Assembly: GCA_016204645.1 (NCBI GenBank)
Contig: JACQKI010000063.1
Coordinates: 1-12,406, forward strand
Direction: 5' to 3'
Source: Candidatus Kerfeldbacteria bacterium
GTDB lineage: Bacteria; Patescibacteriota; Patescibacteriia; SBBC01
DNA length: 12,406 nt
Shown here piece by piece: positions 1 through 6,587 of this stretch. A model generated the notes under the pieces. It was not told where the DNA came from. It was given only the letters and a program-made list of their open reading frames with translations, and ran no database searches. Numbering within the stretch: position 1 is the first letter of the stretch; each line of letters begins with the position of its first letter. Both the position numbers and the translations under genes were made by a program.

Positions 1-44
1 GATCGCGACTGTCGTTTGTTTTAGCATGCGATGTTCTAAAACCT

Positions 45-73
45 AGTATAGCACACTTTTCTAAAAATGGAAA
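45..73 (-). promoter_or_regulatory. Promoter reading off the left edge
   Basis: On the minus strand there is TTTCCA (68-73), a 17-base spacer and TATACT (45-50). The -10 is preceded by TGC, which makes it an extended -10 element. Transcription would start near position 38 and serve a gene to the left of the window. The -35 lies inside the T-rich tail of the ilvE terminator, so the terminator and the next promoter are back to back. Confidence 0.6.
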
Positions 74-108
74 GGAGGGAGAGCAACATTGATCGGCGCT
101 CCCCCTCC
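62..108 (-). terminator. Intrinsic terminator after ilvE
   Basis: The minus-strand transcript can form an 11-bp stem, GGAGGGGGAGC (108-98) with GCTCTCCCTCC (84-74), containing one G-U pair. The loop is 13 bases. TTTCCATTTTT follows. It lies about 45 bases past the ilvE stop codon, and no other gene lies between. Confidence 0.7.
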
Positions 109-154
109 CGACTGTCAGACCAGCGCTACTCATGCGTGGTCATAGCCCGACTGC

Positions 155-1288
155 CTACCGCACCTGGCTCATCAGGAGCTGACACACCCGCTCAGTCGCC
201 GCTGCCTCCAGACGACCCAGGGCTTCTTCACGAGGTGGAACCATCGTCCGGAACTGATCGTACTCCCGATATGCGCCGTGGACGACGCGTCGGTAGAACT
301 CAGCCAGCTCGAGAATCTTTCGGTGCGGCCGGCCGGTGCCGACGTCAACTTCTCCGACGATATACTCGTAGTTAGGGTCAGCCAGGACCAACCTGGTCAC
401 CGGCGTCACTTCCGAGGCCGTGCCGACGATGGCCGCCCCGGACCACCGGCGACAATCGCTAATCCTCAATTCCGGCACCACTTCGACCGGTGGGCAGTGC
501 GGCGGTAGCGTCCCCTCAAACAGGAAACGTTTGGTGATGCTCGGTAGGATGTTCTGTTGCTGCGCATCGAGGACTTGGAAGGTCTCCCGTCCATCCCGGT
601 TGACCAGGACGATAAATTCCTGTCCCGTACCGTCCTTGACCCGACCGTTAGGCGCGAAGATAGCCTCTGAGCACTGCAGCCATGACGCATCGAGCTTGGC
701 CGGAACGCTCCAACCACCGTAGCCACACGACAGCTTGGCGGATCCATCGATCATCTCGGCGCTGGGACGGTCGCGGTTGACCACCAACAGTTTGGCCCCA
801 CCGCGGCGTAGGTGCTTACCGACGTACTTGCCCCATGGCACGACCATGACTGCCACCCAGACGTCGATGGTCTCGGCATCGACACCGAGGCCGAAACCGG
901 TGGCTGGATCCACCGCATAGAAGAAGAGTGGTCGGATGTATAGGCTGTCAACCTGGCCGTCGTCGTTGACCGCGACCGCGTCGAGGATAACCTGCTTCAA
1001 CCGCTCCGGTCCGCAGTTGACCACCCGGATACGGTTGAACCGGTTCATGCGAAGAACCTTGGTCGAGCGGAACAGCCGATCCAGGTGCTGATCCAGTCCG
1101 ATCACCGCCAAGCCGCGCGGCGTGCGGTACGCTCGAATCCCTTCGAACGTAGACGACGCGTAGTGTTGCACGTGCATGGTGATCGGCAACCGCAACTCGT
1201 CGATCATCATCCACCGATCGCAGAACCAAACGATCGGAAACGGCGCCTTAGCCAGCAAGGCAAACACCTCATCAAGAATCGGATGCAT
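155..1288 (-). CDS. ilvE: Branched-chain amino acid aminotransferase (fold-type IV PLP enzyme), divergent
   Basis: This is a 377-residue protein of the class IV aminotransferase family. It would carry out the last step of Leu, Ile and Val synthesis (or the first of their breakdown), using PLP and glutamate in the cytosol. Visible family signatures are FEGIRAY (48-54), a 'QHLDRLFRS' segment (67-75), the likely PLP lysine K185 in GSAKLS, a GTGQEF segment matching the usual EGSGEN turn, ILPSITKR, and GTASEVTP. These occur in the order normal for BCAT. Spacing and several residues differ from typical IlvE, so another substrate in the same fold (for example D-amino acid or 4-amino-4-deoxychorismate) cannot be excluded. 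The ATG is preceded by AAGGGGGAG. Supporting a branched-chain role, the leader encodes a Leu/Ile-rich peptide followed by a terminator (1394-1535). The stop is TAG. Confidence 0.85.
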   Translation of the reverse strand: MHPILDEVFALLAKAPFPIVWFCDRWMMIDELRLPITMHVQHYASSTFEGIRAYRTPRGLAVIGLDQHLDRLFRSTKVLRMNRFNRIRVVNCGPERLKQVILDAVAVNDDGQVDSLYIRPLFFYAVDPATGFGLGVDAETIDVWVAVMVVPWGKYVGKHLRRGGAKLLVVNRDRPSAEMIDGSAKLSCGYGGWSVPAKLDASWLQCSEAIFAPNGRVKDGTGQEFIVLVNRDGRETFQVLDAQQQNILPSITKRFLFEGTLPPHCPPVEVVPELRISDCRRWSGAAIVGTASEVTPVTRLVLADPNYEYIVGEVDVGTGRPHRKILELAEFYRRVVHGAYREYDQFRTMVPPREEALGRLEAAATERVCQLLMSQVR

Positions 1289-1318
1289 GGCTCCCCCTTG
1301 GTGGAACGACTGGCATCG

Positions 1319-1337
1319 CCGCTCTCAGGGAGAGCGG
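1319..1337 (-). promoter_or_regulatory. Hairpin in the ilvE 5' leader
   Basis: The sequence forms a perfect 8-bp inverted repeat, CCGCTCTC and GAGAGCGG, with a 3-base loop. It lies between the attenuator terminator and the ilvE ribosome binding site. No T-run follows on the minus strand, so it is not a terminator there. It could protect the transcript or take part in leader folding; its role is not known. Confidence 0.45.
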
Positions 1338-1393
1338 TTTGATCATATCGTGAAAGGCGGTAGGCGTTTTGTAGCGAGCAACCCTCCCAACTG

Positions 1394-1415
1394 AAAAACA
1401 GGGGTCACCCCTGTT
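1394..1415 (-). terminator. Attenuator terminator ahead of ilvE
   Basis: The minus strand reads AACAGGGG, TGA loop, CCCCTGTT, then TTT: an 8-bp perfect stem ending in five U residues. It starts 12 bases after the stop codon of the leader peptide and lies about 105 bases before the ilvE start. It could also end transcripts coming from the upstream kinase operon. The upstream segment CTCTTGTT (in codons 16-18 of the leader peptide) can pair with AACAGGGG over eight positions (two G-U), giving a candidate antiterminator. Confidence 0.75.
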
Positions 1416-1427
1416 CGCTTAGACTGA

Positions 1428-1499
1428 CTACGACCGCACCTCCGTCAACAAGAGGAGCGGGCGGATAATGAGCAACGTGATGTCCTCAGTCAGCCGCAC
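1428..1499 (-). CDS. Candidate ilv leader peptide (23 aa, Leu/Ile-rich)
   Basis: This is a short frame starting with GTG and ending with TAG. The peptide begins MRLTEDIT and continues LLIIRPLLLL, ending TEVRS. Seven Leu, three Ile and one Val make up 11 of 23 residues, and residues 9-18 are eight-tenths Leu/Ile. This matches the design of leader peptides that control ilv and leu operons by ribosome stalling. The promoter -10 ends six bases before the GTG, so the message is probably leaderless or nearly so. A terminator follows 12 bases after the stop, and the next gene is the aminotransferase. Translation is inferred, not shown. A chance Leu-rich frame is the alternative, but the coincidence with promoter, terminator and gene function argues against it. 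Confidence 0.65.
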   Translation of the reverse strand: MRLTEDITLLIIRPLLLLTEVRS

Positions 1500-1505
1500 G
1501 TCCCT

Positions 1506-1535
1506 ACCCTACCTGAGTGACTGACCAGCTGTCAA
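1506..1535 (-). promoter_or_regulatory. Promoter of the ilv leader
   Basis: On the minus strand there is a perfect -35, TTGACA (1530-1535), an 18-base spacer and TAGGGT (1506-1511). The predicted start lies at or within a base or two of the GTG at 1499. The -35 begins six bases after the stop codon of the upstream kinase gene. The -10 is a weak match (four of six to TATAAT). Confidence 0.6.
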
Positions 1536-1541
1536 CCGAGC

Positions 1542-2528
1542 CTAATTTTTGAAACGCGAGACCCTGACCCGAACCAATCCGCGTCGGGGTATCCGTCGCA
1601 ACAGCCCATCTTTCGCGCCAACGTGCTGCAGCTTCGATTCGGCGTTAGCCGTGGCAAACTGCAAAGCGCGGCGAATGTCACCGTCGGTCTGGATGTACGT
1701 GCCGACAAACCCGCACCCAAAGGCGTCGCCAGCGCCGGTCGTATCGACCACTTTAATGTCGTGCGTCTCAGCCACGTACCGGCGTTCGTTATCGCAAACC
1801 ACCGCGCCCTTAGTTCCCTCGGTCACCACCACCAATCCCGGTAAGGCAAAGCAGAGTTTCTCGAAGACCAAGCGATCGTGCGCGTAGTCGACCTTCAACA
1901 AGCTCGACGCTTCTTCTCGGTTTAATAGGAGCACGGCCGACTGTTTGAAAAACGGCAGCAACCGACGGTAGCCCCAGGCCAGTTCGGCCGCGCCCGGATT
2001 CCAGGCCACCCGCGCTTTAACGCGAGCGGCTTGCTGGAAGATAGCGCGAACGACGGCAGCATTCCCGCCTAAGGCAGTAACGTAGAACCAGCGGGCGCGC
2101 ATCCTGGAGCGCGGCAGTTCGTCCGGCTTGAACTTGGCCGAGGCGCCGCGAAAAACTAACACCGTTCGTTCGCCTCGCGCGGTCAAGAGAATGACCGAAT
2201 AGGCGGTCATGGCGTTGCGATCCTGGACGACCAGCGAAGTGTCGACCCCTTCGTTGGCAATCGCCCGGAGCACTTCGCGGCCACGCACGTCAGCTCGGCC
2301 AATCCGGCCGACAAAGGCCGTCCGCAAGCCTTGCCGGGCAAATCCGACGGCCGTGTTGGTCGCCCCGCCGCCGGTATCGAACAGAATATAGTCAACGTCA
2401 AGCTTCGAGCCGAGCGCAAAACATTCAGCCTCGCCCGTAGAAAAGGTCACGTCCTTGATAATCTTAATGTGTCGGCTCCGCATAAAGACATCGCGGGTAG
2501 CCGAGCCGACGGTGATGACATCGTACAT
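1542..2528 (-). CDS. PfkB/ribokinase-family sugar kinase
   Basis: This protein would phosphorylate a sugar or sugar phosphate with ATP in the cytosol. Counting from the ATG at 2528, it shows the substrate-side glycine motif GGGATNTA (53-60), an NREE segment (203-206), TEGTKGA (236-242), and the PfkB signature 2 with catalytic aspartate, DTTGAGD (262-268). The length of 328 residues is normal for the family. An ATG two codons upstream (2534) is possible, but AGGA sits only two bases from it and seven from the 2528 ATG, so the latter is preferred. It starts nine bases after the aldolase-like gene, so the two are surely co-transcribed. Phosphofructokinase- or tagatose-6-phosphate-kinase-like activity would fit that partner. 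Ribokinase or nucleoside kinase activity remains possible. The stop is TAG. Confidence 0.88.
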   Translation of the reverse strand: MYDVITVGSATRDVFMRSRHIKIIKDVTFSTGEAECFALGSKLDVDYILFDTGGGATNTAVGFARQGLRTAFVGRIGRADVRGREVLRAIANEGVDTSLVVQDRNAMTAYSVILLTARGERTVLVFRGASAKFKPDELPRSRMRARWFYVTALGGNAAVVRAIFQQAARVKARVAWNPGAAELAWGYRRLLPFFKQSAVLLLNREEASSLLKVDYAHDRLVFEKLCFALPGLVVVTEGTKGAVVCDNERRYVAETHDIKVVDTTGAGDAFGCGFVGTYIQTDGDIRRALQFATANAESKLQHVGAKDGLLRRIPRRGLVRVRVSRFKN

Positions 2529-2537
2529 ACCCATATC

Positions 2538-3785
2538 CTAGCGCTTTACCAGCCGATCGACCACTGGCCGCGTTTCCACCACCCGCAACCGTTCGAACAG
2601 CGAAGCCACAAAATCCTCGAGCGATTGCCCGATCCTGCTCCTGACCGCGGCCGGTACGTCGATCAACTGTCGCTTGAACGGCCCCCAGGCGTGCTTGCGG
2701 TGGCGGTACAGGAACTGCGCATCGGTTTCCCCGACCGTCCGCTCTCGCCCAAAGTGTTCGAAGCAGTACTGGTCAATGCCGAGCCGCAGTTCGGCCGGAA
2801 ACTGCTCGTGCTCAAAGATTAGATTTTGAAACTCAGTCGACAGGTGGATCTCGGCTGTGCCGGCATCAGGAAACCGATCGAACGTATCGAGCGGGAGCGT
2901 CGAAGCGCCGTGCTGAACGACTCCGGCCAGGCCGAACTCTGACCTGGCAACTCGCGTCAGTTCGGCCACCGCGGCGAAGTCGACACTCATGGCCGAGGGG
3001 CGCCCGGCGGCATCTGGTCGCCCACCGTGTCGAGTGCCGGTCTGGACCGCCACTTTACTGATGCCGTCGTCCGCCGGAATGAGGGCACGGTACGCTTCCA
3101 TGAACGCTCGCAGGTCGGACACGGTGCTGACCTGACCGCCGATTTCGCCGATTTCGCCGCCGATGTTGACCGGCACCGGCTGATGCCGACGAATGTACGA
3201 CGTCAGGCGAGCGGTCAGCGCCACGTTTTGCGCCTGCTGCCGACGGGGATCCGGTTGCGTCAGGTCGACCGTAGTTGAAGCGTCGACGTCTAAGTTGTAG
3301 AAGCCGGCTGCCATCGACTCGTCGACCAGTTGCTCAAGCGTCCGAACCTCGCCGTCGATCCCCCGCTCAGGTTTCACCTGGTAGTGGTCGCCCTGAAAAA
3401 ACAGCGGACCGCGGTACCCTTCGCGCAGGGCCGACGCCAATCCGATCACCACCAGATCGTCGGGTCGTTGGTCGGTGTACGCCATCTCCGACCGAGCAAT
3501 TTCGAGGATGAAAGCTCCGACCTGACGCGCTTGGGCCGCCCGGATGACGGCTCGGATGAAATCGTAGCTCAAGCCCCGCACGTTGATGGCCGGAACCGTC
3601 AGGCGGTCACCAGTTCCGGCTGCACGGGCGCGGTAGAACGGCAGGATCGAAGCCGGCCAAATGCCAGCGGCCGCCGCCTGGCGGCGGATGGCGTGCCGCG
3701 CCTCGACCCGACGCCCGGCCGCTCCGAGCAGGGCGCCCGCAACTAACTCGTCAATGGCCTCAACCGCTACCACGGGCGAGCGCAA
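2538..3785 (-). CDS. Class II fructose/tagatose-bisphosphate aldolase-like protein
   Basis: This is a 415-residue TIM-barrel protein resembling zinc-dependent class II aldolases, which split or form ketose 1,6-bisphosphates in glycolysis and gluconeogenesis. Visible elements are PAINVRG (65-71, matching the early PAxNV of the family), a GDH motif with a probable metal histidine (132-134), acidic D166 and D168, a GGEIGEIGG loop (209-217, like the EGE-G-GG of class II aldolases), a histidine in TRHGG (253), and QHGAST (291-296, like the LHGGSG phosphate loop). It is longer than standard FbaA, with about 60 extra N-terminal and about 100 extra C-terminal residues. The start is uncertain: TTG at 3785 follows the previous stop by two bases, while GTG at 3773 is better spaced from TAGGG. 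The kinase gene follows after nine bases, which supports a kinase/aldolase pair. The stop is TAG. Confidence 0.8.
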   Translation of the reverse strand: MRSPVVAVEAIDELVAGALLGAAGRRVEARHAIRRQAAAAGIWPASILPFYRARAAGTGDRLTVPAINVRGLSYDFIRAVIRAAQARQVGAFILEIARSEMAYTDQRPDDLVVIGLASALREGYRGPLFFQGDHYQVKPERGIDGEVRTLEQLVDESMAAGFYNLDVDASTTVDLTQPDPRRQQAQNVALTARLTSYIRRHQPVPVNIGGEIGEIGGQVSTVSDLRAFMEAYRALIPADDGISKVAVQTGTRHGGRPDAAGRPSAMSVDFAAVAELTRVARSEFGLAGVVQHGASTLPLDTFDRFPDAGTAEIHLSTEFQNLIFEHEQFPAELRLGIDQYCFEHFGRERTVGETDAQFLYRHRKHAWGPFKRQLIDVPAAVRSRIGQSLEDFVASLFERLRVVETRPVVDRLVKR

Positions 3786-3787
3786 CC

Positions 3788-4285
3788 CTACTGAACAATG
3801 ACTGTACCCTGCCGAAGCGGAAAAGTGTGGTCATGGTACGGAAACGTCCCGGCCCGGGTAAAGGTGAACTGAAACGTTTCGCCCTGGCTGAGCCCGCCAA
3901 TGGCGTCGAAGCCAGCCAACCCGGTGTGGGTTGGGTGTGGGTCGGTGGCCGGTTGATGACGAGCCGAATCACTGTTAGTCCAGGTGACGGTGCCGCCCAC
4001 CCCGACCGTCAGCGTCGCCGGCGAAAAGCCGCTGCTGGTAATGCTGACCGACGCGCTCGAGGGCGCGCTGGTGCCGCCGCTCAAGTTCGTATTCCCCGAC
4101 TGGTCGGTGGCTGGGGGGTTGGTGAGCTCGATCACCGGAAGGTTGGCGTTGGTGTCGACTGAGGTGTTGACCGTTACCGTCTGCTGCTCGTTCGTCGGCG
4201 TGTTGGAATTGGTGGGTTTGCTGCAGGCAGCTCCGACCGTCAGCAATGCGGCGGCAGTGGCTATCCCGAGGAAACGTAGGTACAT
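3788..4285 (-). CDS. Cupredoxin-like lipoprotein lacking the type 1 copper cysteine
   Basis: This is a 165-residue exported protein. Residues 5-20 are a hydrophobic signal segment ending GAAC, with C21 as probable lipidation site; the -3 residue is Gly, a deviation from the usual lipobox. Residues 22-78 are a Thr/Asn/Ser-rich linker. Residues 79-165 look like a plastocyanin/cupredoxin domain: SSGFSPATLTV, then VTWTNSDSARH and a final TFPYHDHTFPLRQGTVIV. The C-terminal loop would normally carry Cys-His-Met copper ligands as YHCxxH; here it reads YHDH with no cysteine. H110, H151 and H153 could still hold a metal. GAGGAGA is well placed before the ATG. It sits outside the membrane, anchored by lipid, if the prediction is right. 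Neighbours are a DUF59 protein and an aldolase, with no obvious electron-transfer partner. Confidence 0.8.
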   Translation of the reverse strand: MYLRFLGIATAAALLTVGAACSKPTNSNTPTNEQQTVTVNTSVDTNANLPVIELTNPPATDQSGNTNLSGGTSAPSSASVSITSSGFSPATLTVGVGGTVTWTNSDSARHQPATDPHPTHTGLAGFDAIGGLSQGETFQFTFTRAGTFPYHDHTFPLRQGTVIVQ

Positions 4286-4309
4286 AGGCTTCTCCTCTAT
4301 TGCTGTAAC

Positions 4310-4639
4310 TTACTTTGAATTGAGTGCTGGTTGCGGCCGAGCCAGCCCCAGCAGCTCAGCCGCTTCGGTGCTCATTTTATCGGGCGTCCAGGGGGGATCA
4401 AAGGTCAGATCCACCTCGACCGTGCTCACGCCGGGCAGCCGACCGACGGCCGCCCGAATGTCTTCGACGATGGTGCTGGCGAGCGGACAACCAGGCGTCG
4501 TCAGCGTGCAGCGAATAAAAACGCTCCCGTGCGTAATCCGGGTTTCGTAGATCAGGCCCAGGCTGACTAAATCCAGGCCGAGTTCCGGATCCTTGATCCG
4601 TTGCAACGCTTCCGACACCTGGCCGGGCTGGATGCTCAT
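4310..4639 (-). CDS. MIP18 family (DUF59) iron-sulfur assembly-like protein
   Basis: This is a 109-residue single-domain protein. It shows the family hallmarks DPELGLDLVSLGLIY (17-31), the TTPGCPL motif with conserved C51, and VDLTFDPPWTPDKMS near the C-terminus. Relatives (SufT, PaaD, eukaryotic MIP18/CIA2) help to mature or target Fe-S clusters. The ATG overlaps the stop of the SGNH-like gene as ATGA, so the two are translationally coupled. The next gene starts 24 bases after its TAA stop. No Suf or Isc genes lie in this window, so which clients it serves cannot be told. Family assignment is firm; the exact role is inferred. Confidence 0.9.
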   Translation of the reverse strand: MSIQPGQVSEALQRIKDPELGLDLVSLGLIYETRITHGSVFIRCTLTTPGCPLASTIVEDIRAAVGRLPGVSTVEVDLTFDPPWTPDKMSTEAAELLGLARPQPALNSK

Positions 4640-5322
4640 GCCCCGCGAAGCTCTAGCAGTACTGCCGCCAGCTGATCGCCCAGCAGCTCGATGCCCCGGG
4701 CATTCAGCGCGGTCGGACTCGATCGGTACGTCGGATCGAGCAGCAGCGGCGAAGCATCCACGAAACGCGCGCTCGGACTGATCGACGACTTGACGATGGT
4801 CGCCAGACGATCGTTGCCGTCCGTGCCGACGCCGCCGATGACCGCGACTTTGACACCGAGGGCTACGGCCTTAGCCACGAGCTCGCGCACGGCGGCAGAC
4901 GTCTGCTCGACCGGCACGCCAGCGCTGGTGTCGTCCCGCCCGATGTCTACCACCAGCAACTTAGGCGGGCGTATCAGCAGCTCCGCAGCCGCGGCTAACC
5001 CGCCGATCGAGGTCATTCCGTCCTCGACCGCACGCTCCAGCGGCCACCCCAGTGCCTGCTCCAGCCGTTTGGCGAGGGCACCGTCTTCAACTACAAACAA
5101 CGAACCGCCAAGGACGCCGACTCGATCGGACGGCGGTGCGAATGCCCGCACCTGGGCTAGATCATTGAAGGCACGCGCCACGGTCGCTAGCTCCGACTGT
5201 TCAGTCGGCTGGCTGCTGGCACTCGGCTCAGGCGCTTCTGGTTGACCGAAAACCAACACCACGACCGCGCCGAGGACCACCAGCAAAACGATGACCAGAA
5301 CCAGCGTAGTGTTGGTGCGCAT
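4636..5322 (-). CDS. Membrane-anchored SGNH/GDSL hydrolase-like protein with degenerate active site
   Basis: This is a 228-residue protein with one N-terminal membrane helix (about residues 6-26), a short Pro/Ser linker, and a domain arranged like an SGNH esterase facing outwards. Block I reads LGGSLF (71-76) rather than GDS, which keeps the serine at 74. Block II may be the glycine in SIGGL (105-109). Block III reads IGRDD (127-131), where GxND is usual. Block V, normally DxxHP, reads DPTYRSSPTALN (196-207): the SPTALN stretch lines up with HPTALG of typical members, but the catalytic His is replaced by Ser202. It may bind a glycan or ester without cleaving it, or use another residue. The start lies three bases after the upstream stop. 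Confidence 0.7.
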   Translation of the reverse strand: MRTNTTLVLVIVLLVVLGAVVVLVFGQPEAPEPSASSQPTEQSELATVARAFNDLAQVRAFAPPSDRVGVLGGSLFVVEDGALAKRLEQALGWPLERAVEDGMTSIGGLAAAAELLIRPPKLLVVDIGRDDTSAGVPVEQTSAAVRELVAKAVALGVKVAVIGGVGTDGNDRLATIVKSSISPSARFVDASPLLLDPTYRSSPTALNARGIELLGDQLAAVLLELRGA

Positions 5323-5325
5323 AGG

Positions 5326-6297
5326 CTAGGACGCTCGACGTTTGACGCGAATGAACCCGGCAAACGGAACGATCTCAATTCCTCGCCGTTCGAGCGCGTC
5401 GGCCAAGAGGTTCATGCCGATTGAATCAGACGACATGTGCCCGGCAATGATAGCGTTGATGTGCGCTTTCTCCGCTTGCTCCTTGTGCTTTTCCGACATG
5501 TGCATGCCGATGACCGTGCCGATGCCGGCTTGGGCCAGCCGGTGGTAGATCTCCGGCGACCCTTCAGTGCCGCCAGTCAGCTCAGTCAAGGCAATCTTGC
5601 CGGCAAACCGATCAGGTCGACCAGCAAACAACGTCGGCCCGGCCTTCCACCTAGCCGCCTCGCGATATTCGGGGATAGTTTTTAACAACTTCAAAACGTC
5701 ACTCACCAACTCCAGCTTCTTTTGGTTTCGTTTGACCAAGCGGTCGAGGAACGACGCCACCATGTTGTCCGACGTGGTGTGGGCCGACATGTAGGCCAGT
5801 CCGAGCAAACGGGCGGCGTCGACGTCGCGCTGGTGATTGATCGGCGAGATCCGGCGGCTGACCTCGTCGATCCGCACATGGAGCAAGCCTTGCGCGACAT
5901 TAATCGGCACGCCGTACTTAGCCAGCACCTCAGCTTGCAAATGCATCACTTCGTGTAATCCGGACAGAGCGATACCGACAGGGTGGTGCGTGATGACTAA
6001 ATCAATTGGTTTTTTTTCAGACAACTCGTGTGCCAGTAGAATTTCCGCGGTTTCGACATCGATACCGACGACCGCGCGCTTAACGACTTTTTTTAGATTG
6101 CCAGTGTAGACCCGGGTATCCGAGTACGGGTTCCACAGGTCCTCGCGGTCGAACTCAGCTTTTTCCTCGCGGCTCAGCTTGTCGTAGCGCTCCTTGACGC
6201 GCTGCAGATGGCGCTTGACCGCGGCCACGCCACGCAGGTCGTTTTTAACGCCCAGATCAACGGCTAAGCGGTGAATTTGTTCAACAGTCAACGCCAT
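5326..6297 (-). CDS. NIF3-like (NGG1p interacting factor 3/DUF34) metal-binding protein
   Basis: This is a 323-residue cytosolic protein. The NIF3 signature VITHHPVG (101-108) gives two adjacent metal histidines, H104 and H105. SAHTTSDN (171-178) supplies another His and Asp, and a late IAGHMSSDS (284-292) fits the third metal-binding region. NIF3 proteins bind a dinuclear metal centre; their biological reaction is still poorly defined. The first 65 residues are charged and predicted helical and are unlike the usual short N-terminus of NIF3, which is odd. AAGGAAAGG lies about 12 bases before the ATG. It starts 38 bases after xseB and probably has its own promoter. It heads a six-gene close-packed run to position 1542. 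Confidence 0.82.
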   Translation of the reverse strand: MALTVEQIHRLAVDLGVKNDLRGVAAVKRHLQRVKERYDKLSREEKAEFDREDLWNPYSDTRVYTGNLKKVVKRAVVGIDVETAEILLAHELSEKKPIDLVITHHPVGIALSGLHEVMHLQAEVLAKYGVPINVAQGLLHVRIDEVSRRISPINHQRDVDAARLLGLAYMSAHTTSDNMVASFLDRLVKRNQKKLELVSDVLKLLKTIPEYREAARWKAGPTLFAGRPDRFAGKIALTELTGGTEGSPEIYHRLAQAGIGTVIGMHMSEKHKEQAEKAHINAIIAGHMSSDSIGMNLLADALERRGIEIVPFAGFIRVKRRAS

Positions 6298-6325
6298 AGA
6301 TGGTTGTTACCTTTCCTTCAAACCC

Positions 6326-6331
6326 AGTCTA
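6326..6331 (-). promoter_or_regulatory. Extended -10 promoter before the NIF3-like gene
   Basis: TGGTAGACT on the minus strand is an extended -10 element. A weak -35, TTGGAC (6351-6356), lies 19 bases upstream, inside the end of xseB. It would give a leader of about 22 bases carrying the AAGGAAAGG site and could drive the six-gene run separately from xseAB. Confidence 0.4.
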
Positions 6332-6335
6332 CCAC

Positions 6336-6587
6336 CTAGGTTTCACCGTCGTCCAATTCAGCCGGTGGCTCAGCTGCATCAAATTTTTTCCTGATTTTTT
6401 CCACCCGCTGCTCGACGTTTTTGAGCTTGAGTTTTAACTGTTGCGACAGCTCTAAGCCACGTTCAAACTTGGCAATGGTCTGATCCAGATCAAGCGTTTC
6501 GCCCTCAAGCTCGGTCGTAATCTTTTCCAGCTCGGCCATGGCTTCGCTGAAGGTCAGCGGTTTTTTCGAGATCTTTTGCGTACTCAT
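6336..6587 (-). CDS. xseB: Exonuclease VII small subunit
   Basis: This is an 83-residue helical protein with the XseB pattern: LTFSEAMAELEKITTELEGE, then LDLDQTIAKFERGLELSQQL. It binds the large subunit XseA to form exonuclease VII, which degrades single-stranded DNA from both ends in repair. The length is typical. Its ATG overlaps the xseA stop as ATGA, which ensures coupled synthesis of the two subunits. The short acidic tail (AELDDGET) is unremarkable. The stop is TAG. Confidence 0.95.
   Translation of the reverse strand: MSTQKISKKPLTFSEAMAELEKITTELEGETLDLDQTIAKFERGLELSQQLKLKLKNVEQRVEKIRKKFDAAEPPAELDDGET

Noticed and set aside
1289..1541. T-box or other riboswitch upstream of ilvE
   Set aside because: No AGGGTGGNACCGCG-type T-box sequence is present. 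The leader peptide and terminator explain the region better.
4285..4312. UAA readthrough joining the MIP18 protein to the cupredoxin
   Set aside because: The frames happen to be in phase, but the cupredoxin has its own strong ribosome binding site and a signal peptide that needs to be N-terminal.
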